From an uncultured Clostridia bacterium (lineage in GTDB: Bacteria > Bacillota > Clostridia > Christensenellales > Borkfalkiaceae): a stretch of DNA of 14,047 bases. The stretch is taken from positions 1 to 14,047 of the forward strand of contig CAKQSC010000023.1 of assembly GCA_934271725.1 (NCBI GenBank), in the 5' to 3' direction. Below are positions 7,239 through 13,385 of the stretch, in pieces (position 1 is the first letter of the stretch; each line of letters begins with the position of its first letter). The position numbers were made by a program, and so were the translations under genes. The notes below the pieces were generated by a model. It did not search any database. It worked only from the letters and a program-made list of their open reading frames with translations, and was not told the origin of the DNA.

Positions 7239-7267
7239 ATTATACGGATATTGTTTAAATTTGAACA
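7239..7267 (-). promoter_or_regulatory. Candidate promoter of the ABC operon
   Basis: Read on the minus strand, TATAAT (7244-7239) has TGTTCA (7267-7262) 17 bp upstream. The -35 matches consensus at three of six positions, so regulation or an activator may matter. The -35 and spacer lie within the 16-bp near-palindrome proposed as operator. Another minus-strand TATAAT at 7210-7205 has a poorer -35. Confidence 0.45.
7252..7267. promoter_or_regulatory. Candidate TetR operator
   Basis: TGTTTAAATTTGAACA is a 16-bp palindrome with one mismatched pair, centred at 7259/7260. It overlaps the -35 and spacer of the candidate ABC promoter and lies 33 bases downstream of the expected tetR start point, so binding could block both units. 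Palindromes of about this size in a shared divergent region are usual TetR-family targets. Confidence 0.45.
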
Positions 7268-7292
7268 TTGTTTATATAATTGCACAAAAAGT

Positions 7293-7868
7293 ATGAAAAC
7301 AAAGAACGTAAACAGGTCGTCGGAAAAGACGAGAAGCGTAATAAAAAAGATATTTGCGGAGATGCTTGCCGAAAAAAAGTCGCTTGATAAGATTACCGTG
7401 AGCGAACTTACGGAGAGGGCGGACATCAGCAGGGGAGCCTTTTATTTTCATTACGACGATATATATTCGGTTGCGGAAGATTACGAAAACGAGTTTATGA
7501 ACCATTTTTTCGATAATGCGCGGTTGATTTCGTCGACTACGTTTCCGGCGTTTCTCGATTCCTTTTTCGAGTATATAAAAGCGAACGACGAAACGTATAA
7601 ACTTCTCTGTACGTCGGACGATTTTATTTTTTCCGCCAACAGGCTTTCGAATATCACTGCGAATAAAATATTCGAGATATGCAACAACGATAAAAGAATT
7701 AAAAACAAAGAATATCTTAAACTCGAAATAGATATTTTCGTAAACGGGCTTTTAAACGAATATATAAGGTATTGCAGGGGGATTTCGCCACGAACGCCCT
7801 CCGATTTATATGACTATACGAAAGTTTGGGGTAAGCAATTTGCCGATCGCAGGTTTAAAGAGGAATAA
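7293..7868 (+). CDS. TetR-family transcriptional regulator
   Basis: This 191-residue protein has the TetR helix-turn-helix at about 34-55, with I-T-V-S-E-L-T-E-R-A-D-I-S-R-G-A-F-Y-F-H-Y-D. The rest is a helical ligand-binding and dimerisation domain resembling the TetR_C_7 type, ending D-Y-T-K-V-W-G-K-Q-F. It is divergent from the ABC operon, which it probably represses until a ligand binds. The ATG at 7293 begins a typical TetR N-terminus, but no clear ribosome binding site precedes it; the in-frame TTG at 7251 has none at proper spacing either. It is followed after 14 bases by the EEP gene and probably shares its transcript. Confidence 0.88.
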   Translation: MKTKNVNRSSEKTRSVIKKIFAEMLAEKKSLDKITVSELTERADISRGAFYFHYDDIYSVAEDYENEFMNHFFDNARLISSTTFPAFLDSFFEYIKANDETYKLLCTSDDFIFSANRLSNITANKIFEICNNDKRIKNKEYLKLEIDIFVNGLLNEYIRYCRGISPRTPSDLYDYTKVWGKQFADRRFKEE

Positions 7869-7882
7869 CGGAGGGGAGAAAG

Positions 7883-8959
7883 TTGAAGATTTTTAAAAGA
7901 ATAATAGCGGGCATACTTGCCCTTATAGCGTTGATAATTCTCGTCGTCGCGGGGTACGTGGCGTACGTTGCCATAAGTTACAGCCGTATAAAAGACGATC
8001 TTGCGCTTTACGTAGCGGACGGCGCGGGCGGAAACACTGCGGAAACGGGCAAAGACTATACGATAGTTACGCAAAACTTCGGGTTCGGGGCGTATACGAG
8101 AGATTTTACCTTTTTTATGGACGGCGGAACGGGTTCTAGGGCGAAAAGCAAAGAAAGCGTGAACGAGTGCATACAAAAAGCGTATACCAAGATTAGCGGT
8201 TTCAATCCCGATTTCGTTATTATGCGGGAAATAGACACAAAGTCTACCAGAAGTCATAAAGTAAACCAGAAAGAAGCGTTCGACGGGTTGTTTAACGGGT
8301 ATTCTTCCGTTTATGCGGTGAATTATCATTCGGCGTATCTTATGTGGCCTCTTTTTAACCCGCACGGAAAATCGAACAGCGGAATATCCACCTATTCGAG
8401 ATTCGGCATAGAATCGGCTGTAAGAAAAAGTCTGCCCATATCCAAAGGGGTTTCAAAGTTTTTGGATTTGGACAGATGTTATTCCGTTTCCTACGTACCT
8501 TGCGAGAACGGCAAAAAGTTGGCGATATTCAACGTGCATACGTCCGCTTACGGCGGTAGCGATAAGATAAGGCAAGCACAGATGACAAAACTCTTTTCCG
8601 ATATGCTTGCCGTTTACGAGGAGGGCAATTACGTCGTTTGCGGTGGGGATTTCAATCACGATTTCACGGGTACGTCGACGAAAGATCTTAACGGAGGCGA
8701 AAACGTGGATTTCGGTTGGGCGCAACCTTTCCCGGACGAACTTATACCCGAGCATTTTACAAAAGCGATTTCTTATTCGGGCGGACTCAATCCCACGTGT
8801 CGCAACTGCGACGTGCCTTATAAAGAGGGCAATTTTACAATTATAGTAGACGGGTTTATAGTTTCTGACAACGTCAGTATCACGGAAGTAAAAAACGTGG
8901 TAACGGGGTTTGAGTATTCCGACCACAACCCCGTAGTAATGAAGTTCAGTTTAAAGTAA
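7883..8959 (+). CDS. Membrane-anchored endonuclease/exonuclease/phosphatase (EEP) family protein
   Basis: Translation starts at the TTG at 7883: GGAGGGGAG stands at proper spacing, and the frame opens with a lysine-rich end and a membrane segment (about 7-32). The 358-residue product is predicted to face outward. EEP (DNase I-like) hallmarks are all present: Q-N-F at 64-66 (N65), M-R-E-I-D with E116, N-V-H-T with H219, G-D-F-N at 255-258, V-D-G with D323, and S-D-H at 346-348. The metal and phosphoryl-transfer centre is therefore probably active. Substrate may be nucleic acid, a phospholipid or an inositol phosphate; homologues do all three. It lies 14 bases after tetR. Confidence 0.85.
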   Translation: MKIFKRIIAGILALIALIILVVAGYVAYVAISYSRIKDDLALYVADGAGGNTAETGKDYTIVTQNFGFGAYTRDFTFFMDGGTGSRAKSKESVNECIQKAYTKISGFNPDFVIMREIDTKSTRSHKVNQKEAFDGLFNGYSSVYAVNYHSAYLMWPLFNPHGKSNSGISTYSRFGIESAVRKSLPISKGVSKFLDLDRCYSVSYVPCENGKKLAIFNVHTSAYGGSDKIRQAQMTKLFSDMLAVYEEGNYVVCGGDFNHDFTGTSTKDLNGGENVDFGWAQPFPDELIPEHFTKAISYSGGLNPTCRNCDVPYKEGNFTIIVDGFIVSDNVSITEVKNVVTGFEYSDHNPVVMKFSLK

Positions 8960-9001
8960 AAACGCGTGTTGAAATATATAATGTAAAGGAAGGGAACCGT
9001 T

Positions 9002-9304
9002 ATGGCGAGCGGTAAGGAATATTTAGACTTTATTTTGGAACAATGCGGAGGTTTATCCGCCCGCGCGATGATGGGCGAGTACGTTTTATATTACGACGGA
9101 AAGGTTGTCGGCGGTATTTATGACAACCGTTTGCTTGTCAAACCCACCCCGACGGCGGTTTCTCTTATGCCCTTCGCTTCAAAAGAATTGCCTTACGAGG
9201 GCGCAAAAGAAATGCTTCTCGTAGAGGACGTCGAAAACGGTGATTTCTTAACCGAACTGTTTAAAGGCGTATCGAAAGATTTGTCCGACGGCAAGAAAAA
9301 ATAA
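9002..9304 (+). CDS. TfoX N-terminal-domain protein
   Basis: This 100-residue protein matches the TfoX_N family almost end to end: S-A-R-A-M-M-G-E-Y-V-L-Y-Y-D-G-K at 19-34, then G-G-I-Y-D-N-R-L-L-V-K-P-T near 37-49. The C-terminal domain of the proteobacterial competence regulator TfoX is absent, so a competence role should not be assumed; short stand-alone versions are common in Firmicutes with unknown function. The AAAGGAAGGG ribosome binding site precedes the ATG closely. The gene lies 42 bases after the EEP gene; TATAAT at 8977-8982 could give it its own promoter, but no good -35 is seen. Confidence 0.88.
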   Translation: MASGKEYLDFILEQCGGLSARAMMGEYVLYYDGKVVGGIYDNRLLVKPTPTAVSLMPFASKELPYEGAKEMLLVEDVENGDFLTELFKGVSKDLSDGKKK

Positions 9305-9349
9305 ACGTAAGCGATTATTCGTTCTTTTGTCGTTTCTGTTACAGGGGCG

Positions 9350-9378
9350 TTGCGGTTGTGCGATACCGCAATTGTTTT
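9350..9378 (+). terminator. Candidate terminator of the tetR-EEP-tfoX unit
   Basis: TTGCGGT at 9350-9356 pairs perfectly with ACCGCAA at 9365-9371 around an eight-base loop, followed by TTGTTTT. The stem is short and it starts 46 bases after the stop, so the call is moderate. Confidence 0.45.
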
Positions 9379-9621
9379 GACAAACGGTTTTGAAACGTCG
9401 TTTTGACGTGGTTCAACACAATCGCCCGTGGCTACAAATCCTGGTAAGAATCACAAAATGTAATTTGCGCAAATGGACAAGAAAAATTAAAGTATCGAAT
9501 TAAGCCGTCAAATCAATGTAAAATTATTCTCGTAAAAAAAGAAGTAGCGACCGGCGTTACAAGTCGGTCAACGTAATGTAACAACAGTTCAACGGGGTGT
9601 ATGGTAAAACTCAGATAATCA

Positions 9622-9630
9622 TGGTATAAT
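9622..9630 (+). promoter_or_regulatory. Extended -10 promoter of the rhamnosidase gene
   Basis: TGGTATAAT is a TGn-extended -10 box; no good -35 is visible, as often with extended -10 promoters. The expected start near 9637 leaves a leader of about 25 nt before the ATG at 9663. Confidence 0.55.
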
Positions 9631-9650
9631 CTTTCTGAAAAAGATTATAC
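9624..9650. promoter_or_regulatory. Candidate operator: 11-bp perfect inverted repeat over the -10 box
   Basis: GTATAATCTTT at 9624-9634 and AAAGATTATAC at 9640-9650 are exact inverted repeats with a five-base centre. The left arm contains the -10 box and the right arm ends just before the ATG at 9651. As the transcript should begin inside the repeat, the whole hairpin cannot form in the mRNA, so it is better read as a protein-binding site on DNA. The binding regulator is unknown. Confidence 0.55.
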
Positions 9651-9662
9651 ATGGGACTATCA

Positions 9663-12302
9663 ATGAAAATAACGAATTTGCAAGTAAACAGACTCTTCAT
9701 ACCGATCGGGATAAACGCGCGTAATCCCGTTTTTTCTTTTAAGGTCGAGGGCGAAGGTTGCGGAAATATAAAAAGCGTAAAAATCGACGTTGCTACGGAC
9801 GAACTTTTTAAAAATATCGTATTTTCGAAACGCTCGGGCAATATAAGTCCGAACGCGTTCCGTTTGCCGTACGATTTTTCGGGCGGAATCAAATATTTCT
9901 GGCGAGTTATTCTTACAAACGAGAATGGAGAAAGCGCGAGCGAAAAATCTTTTTTCGAATGCGGAAGGGAAAAAGCCGAATGGGATATTCCGTTTATAAC
10001 CACGGCGACCGAAAATATCAAGTCGGCGGATTTCTATCGTAAATTTACCGCAAAGTCCGCGACGAACGCTCGTCTGTATATAACCGCGCTAGGACTTTAC
10101 GAGGCATATATCAACGGGAAAAAAGTCGGCAACGAATATTTTACGCCGTACTGCGACGATTATCGCTATATTCTGCAATATCAGACTTACGATATTTCCG
10201 AATATTTGCGTTCCGGCGAAAACGAAATTGTTGTTTTATGTGGTAACGGCTGGTACGGCGGAAGATGCCCGACGAACGGCGAAAACGGTATAGGCGCGTT
10301 CGGTAAAGGGTTCTTGCTTTCGGCGGAGATTGTTTCAAACGGAAAAGAAGTTCTTACAACCGACGAAGAATGGAAAGAAATTCGATCCCCCGTGATTTTT
10401 TCGGAAATTTACGACGGGGAGATTTACGACGCGCGTAAAGATATTTTCGACGAAAACGGCAGAGTTTACCCCGAAATCGTAATGAACGGCACTATGGCAA
10501 GATTTGCCGAAAAACCGAAAGCGAAAATTATACCGAGAATAAGTCCTCGCGTAACTGCAAAAGAAAGATACGAAGCGGTGCTTATAAAAACGCCGAACGG
10601 CGAAACCGTGCTTGACTTCGGCAAAGAAATAACGGGTTGGGTTGAAATTTCGGATTTTTTATCGCGCGGCGAAAAACTCACTTTGACTTACGGCGAAATT
10701 TTGCAAAACGGGAACTTTTATCGCGATAATTTACGCTCGGCAAAATCAACCTATTGCTATATTTCGAACGGAGATAATCGACTTATACGACCGCATTTTA
10801 CTTTTTTCGGGTTCAGATACGTGAAAGTCGAAGGGGTAAAAATCGACAAAAACACGTTAGATAATTTCATCGGCGTTTCCGTTCGGTCGGATATAGCGCA
10901 AACGGGGAAAATCGAAACGTCGAACGAAAAATTAAACAAATTTATCGAGAACGTATTCAATAGTCAAAAGGATAATTTTTTGGATATACCTATGGACTGT
11001 CCTCAGCGCGACGAACGGTTCGGTTGGACGGGCGACGCGCAAGTTTTTTCGGAAACGGCTTTGTTTAACGCCGATTGCGCGGCTTTTTATTCGAAATATC
11101 TTGAAAACATGAGGCAAGAACAACTTCGCTACGGCGGGGCGTGCCCGTTCGTCGTACCCGATTGTTTTTATGCCCGCGAAGAACTTTACGAAGGGGCAAA
11201 ACCTGTCGACGACAACGATTTCATGCTCGATAGAACGTCCGCGGGGTGGGGCGACGCAGCGGTTATAATTCCTTGGAATCTCTATAAGTTCACTGGCGAT
11301 AAGGAAGAATTGAAGAAAAATTACGTCAACATGAGATTGTGGACGGAATTTTTATATATTTCGGACATAAATTGCGGAGGAACTCACATTCGTGATTGCG
11401 GTTTTCAATTCGGGGACTGGCTCGCGCTCGATAATCACGACAAAAACGATAAGCGCGGACTTACCGATACGGGATTTATTGCGACCGCATATTACTACAA
11501 TGCGACGCGTTTAACCGCAAAAGCCGCAAAAATCGTCGGAGAGGAGCAAGACTGCGAAAAATACGAAAAAATAGCGGCAGAAATCCTCGCCGCGATTAAC
11601 GAAAAATATATTTCAAAAAAAGGAATAATTGCAAACGATACGCAAACGGCTTATGCTTTGGCTATCGAATTCGAACTTGCGAACATAAAATCCGCCGGCA
11701 AAAGACTTAACGAAAAAATTGCCGAAAACGGATACTCGCTTTCCACGGGGTTTATCGGTACGGCGTTTCTTCTTGGCGCGCTTACGAAAGCGGGGTATGC
11801 AAAAACGGCTTACACTCTCATGCTTCGCGACGAGTTGCCGAGTTGGCTGTATGCGGTAGACATGGGCGCGACGACAGTTTGGGAGCGTTGGGATTCGATT
11901 CTTCCTGACGGCGCTATACGTGCGGGAGAGATGAACAGTCTCAATCACTATGCATACGGAGCGGTTGTTTCGTGGATATATAAGTCGATTATCGGTATAA
12001 ATCAAGAAGAAACGGCAGGCGGATTCAAGCATGCGATTTTATCCCCCGTATTTGACGAGCGACTGAAAAAAGTATACGGCGAATACGATTCCGTTTACGG
12101 CAAATATGCTTGCGGATACGAAATCGGCGAGGCGGAAGCAAACGTTAAAATAACCGTACCGTATCTTTGTAAAGCGAAATTTGTCGCTCCGAAAGGATAC
12201 AAAATAAAATCCGCGGACGGCAAGTCCACGGATTCGAATCGAAAAGCGTTGATTTTTAAAGGCGGAGAGCATTATTTAATTCTCGCGCGCGAAAAGGATT
12301 AA
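9663..12302 (+). CDS. GH78 alpha-L-rhamnosidase
   Basis: This 879-residue enzyme should hydrolyse terminal alpha-L-rhamnose from plant glycans, flavonoid glycosides or bacterial polysaccharides. It has no signal peptide, so it probably acts in the cytoplasm on imported rhamnosides. In order: an N-terminal fibronectin-like domain (about 1-115), the rhamnosidase N domain (about 118-285, with A-L-G-L-Y-E-A-Y-I-N-G), a beta domain (about 290-385, L-D-F-G-K-E), the (alpha/alpha)6 catalytic barrel (about 400-780) and a C-terminal beta domain (from about 786). Catalytic signatures are intact: D-C-P-Q-R-D-E-R-F-G-W-T-G-D at 445-458, where family knowledge puts the general acid at E451, and V-W-E-R-W-D-S near 739-745 with E741 as probable base. 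I prefer the ATG at 9663, which gives the family-like M-K-I-T-N-L-Q-V, over the ATG at 9651; ribosome binding sites are weak for both. It converges with araC. Confidence 0.92.
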   Translation: MKITNLQVNRLFIPIGINARNPVFSFKVEGEGCGNIKSVKIDVATDELFKNIVFSKRSGNISPNAFRLPYDFSGGIKYFWRVILTNENGESASEKSFFECGREKAEWDIPFITTATENIKSADFYRKFTAKSATNARLYITALGLYEAYINGKKVGNEYFTPYCDDYRYILQYQTYDISEYLRSGENEIVVLCGNGWYGGRCPTNGENGIGAFGKGFLLSAEIVSNGKEVLTTDEEWKEIRSPVIFSEIYDGEIYDARKDIFDENGRVYPEIVMNGTMARFAEKPKAKIIPRISPRVTAKERYEAVLIKTPNGETVLDFGKEITGWVEISDFLSRGEKLTLTYGEILQNGNFYRDNLRSAKSTYCYISNGDNRLIRPHFTFFGFRYVKVEGVKIDKNTLDNFIGVSVRSDIAQTGKIETSNEKLNKFIENVFNSQKDNFLDIPMDCPQRDERFGWTGDAQVFSETALFNADCAAFYSKYLENMRQEQLRYGGACPFVVPDCFYAREELYEGAKPVDDNDFMLDRTSAGWGDAAVIIPWNLYKFTGDKEELKKNYVNMRLWTEFLYISDINCGGTHIRDCGFQFGDWLALDNHDKNDKRGLTDTGFIATAYYYNATRLTAKAAKIVGEEQDCEKYEKIAAEILAAINEKYISKKGIIANDTQTAYALAIEFELANIKSAGKRLNEKIAENGYSLSTGFIGTAFLLGALTKAGYAKTAYTLMLRDELPSWLYAVDMGATTVWERWDSILPDGAIRAGEMNSLNHYAYGAVVSWIYKSIIGINQEETAGGFKHAILSPVFDERLKKVYGEYDSVYGKYACGYEIGEAEANVKITVPYLCKAKFVAPKGYKIKSADGKSTDSNRKALIFKGGEHYLILAREKD
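12200..12231 (-). terminator. Candidate araC terminator inside the rhamnosidase coding end
   Basis: On the minus strand CCGTGGAC (12231-12224) pairs with GTCCGCGG (12218-12211) with seven of eight pairs and a five-base loop, then ATTTTATTTTG follows. This is about 75-105 bases beyond the araC stop. Termination by this hairpin would make the araC mRNA antisense to the last part of the rhamnosidase mRNA. Confidence 0.4.
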
Positions 12303-12304
12303 GA

Positions 12305-13120
12305 TTATTTGGAAGTGATTTTTCTTAGTTCGTGCGGAGTTTTGCCGAAAGTTTGTTTGAACGTTCGATAAAAATAAGAAACGTTGTTATAACCGCATTC
12401 GAAGCATATTCTTTCGATAGACTTATCGGTATTTTGAATAAGTACCGAGGCGAGGGAAAGTTTTCTTTGGTTCATGTAATCGGTGAGCGTTTTCCCCGTT
12501 ACTTTATGGAAAGTTCTCGAAACGTATTCTTTTGAATAGTTGAGTTCGGCGAAAATCTCCGACGGATCGAGACAAAAATATTCGGGCATTTCGAGTTTTG
12601 CGATAAGCCCTAAAATCCACTCGGGCGCATTGTGCCCTTTTCGGTCTTTTAAGTCGGCGTTTCTTTTAGCCATGAAAAGTTCGGACAGCGCAAAATAGAG
12701 CGACGGATTGCTTGCCGCATTGGCGCTTCCTATCGTCTGCAATTCCGTTTCGAGTTTGTTCAGCGTTTCTATATCTATTCTGACTTTCGCATAAGTCGTA
12801 TGATCGGATAAGGGGTTGTATTTAAAAAATGCAACCGCTTTTTCGTATAACGGAACGGTTAGTGCCAAGTCTCTGTGCGCGCACGCGTTATCGGGATCGC
12901 GCAAAAAACAATGAATATCCCCGGGACGCAAGAAAACCGCGTCGCCCGTGGAAAGTTTGTCTATCTCGTTGTTAAGGCTATGTTTTATCGTGCCGCTTGT
13001 TATGTAAAACAACTCGTAGAAATTGTGAGAATGATAATATCTGTCGCCTTTGTTCGTAATCTGAACGAGGGCGTCTTCTTTATTTATGTCGGGGAAAATA
13101 TCGAAACTTAAATTATACAT
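12305..13120 (-). CDS. AraC-family transcriptional regulator
   Basis: This 271-residue regulator has an N-terminal cupin-type sensing domain (about 20-95; H-S-H-N-F-Y-E-L at 30-37, then S-T-G-D-A-V-F-L-R-P-G-D-I-H at 57-70) and a C-terminal double helix-turn-helix (about 170-268), ending in the family signature G-Y-N-N-V-S-Y-F-Y-R-T-F-K-Q-T-F-G-K-T-P (243-262). The cupin histidines suggest binding of a sugar or sugar derivative. It is tail to tail with the rhamnosidase gene (stops two bases apart) and head to head with the last gene, so it may control either. No ribosome binding site precedes the ATG and the promoter implies a leader of only a few nucleotides; no other nearby in-frame Met offers an alternative start. 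Confidence 0.92.
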   Translation of the reverse strand: MYNLSFDIFPDINKEDALVQITNKGDRYYHSHNFYELFYITSGTIKHSLNNEIDKLSTGDAVFLRPGDIHCFLRDPDNACAHRDLALTVPLYEKAVAFFKYNPLSDHTTYAKVRIDIETLNKLETELQTIGSANAASNPSLYFALSELFMAKRNADLKDRKGHNAPEWILGLIAKLEMPEYFCLDPSEIFAELNYSKEYVSRTFHKVTGKTLTDYMNQRKLSLASVLIQNTDKSIERICFECGYNNVSYFYRTFKQTFGKTPHELRKITSK

Positions 13121-13129
13121 ATCGTATAT

Positions 13130-13158
13130 AGTATAAACAAATAAATCACCTTTGTCAA
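13130..13158 (-). promoter_or_regulatory. Promoter of the araC-type gene, giving a near-leaderless mRNA
   Basis: On the minus strand TTGACA (13158-13153) and TATACT (13135-13130) are spaced 17 bp. Only nine bases separate the -10 box from the ATG at 13120, so the expected start point lies about one to four bases before the start codon. Confidence 0.75.
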
Positions 13159-13202
13159 GAAGATTAAGTCAACATAGTGTATAAAACGACCGCCTCGGTA
13201 TA

Positions 13203-13231
13203 TTGAATTCGCAATTTTTTTCAAGTACAAT
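13203..13231 (+). promoter_or_regulatory. Promoter of the secreted-protein gene
   Basis: TTGAAT at 13203-13208 and TACAAT at 13226-13231 are spaced 17 bp, each one base off consensus. The predicted start near 13238 gives a leader of about 148 nt before the ATG at 13386. It is back to back with the araC promoter, 44 bp between the two -35 boxes. Confidence 0.6.
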
Positions 13232-13246
13232 GTGAAATATAAAAGA

Positions 13247-13375
13247 GAGCAGGATTCGTATATTGGAAACTTGCTCGACGGTGAGAAAGTTTTTTTGACG
13301 GGATATCCCGTTTCTCTTGCTCCGCAAGAGAAAGCCTTAACGTTAAAAACATTTCCTAAAAAAATCGGGGAATGT
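13247..13375 (+). promoter_or_regulatory. Structured 5' leader with competing hairpins
   Basis: In order: GAGCA/TGCTC (13247-13251 with 13272-13276); GAGAA/TTCTC (13283-13287 with 13312-13316) enclosing ACGGG-ATAT-CCCGT (13298-13311); a perfect 10-bp stem TTTCTCTTGC/GCAAGAGAAA (13311-13333); TTAACGTTAA (13337-13346); and ACATTTCC/GGGAATGT (13349-13375), which abuts the AGGAGG ribosome binding site at 13376-13381. The second and third structures use the same bases and exclude each other. I do not recognise a known riboswitch family. Confidence 0.5.
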
Positions 13376-13385
13376 AGGAGGAAAT

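Larger units (their letters stand above)
9305..9650. other. Gene-free region with several inverted repeats
   Basis: No convincing coding frame lies in these 346 bases. They hold TTGCGGT/ACCGCAA (9350-9371), a two-part stem TTGAA-ACGTC/GACGT-GG-TTCAA (9390-9416), the 12-bp palindrome ATTTGCGCAAAT (9463-9474), GACCG/CGGTC (9549-9569) and the promoter palindrome at 9624-9650. Together they suggest a terminator for the upstream unit and regulatory DNA for the rhamnosidase gene, or possibly a small RNA. Confidence 0.5.

Noticed and set aside
7814..8365. 183-codon minus-strand frame overlapping the EEP gene
   Set aside because: Shadow of the EEP and tetR coding sequences: Arg/Tyr-rich, no motif and no ribosome binding site.
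9002..9304. Calling the TfoX-domain protein a competence regulator
   Set aside because: Only the N-terminal TfoX domain is present; the C-terminal domain of the characterised regulator is missing, and no competence genes are nearby.
9651..9662. Start of the rhamnosidase at the first ATG (9651)
   Set aside because: Possible, but the ATG at 9663 gives the family-like N-terminus; the first ATG touches the operator-like repeat and lacks a ribosome binding site. It adds only four residues.
13238..13385. Assigning the structured leader to c-di-GMP, SAM, cobalamin or another known riboswitch
   Set aside because: The conserved core sequences of those classes, as far as I can recall them, are not found in this leader.
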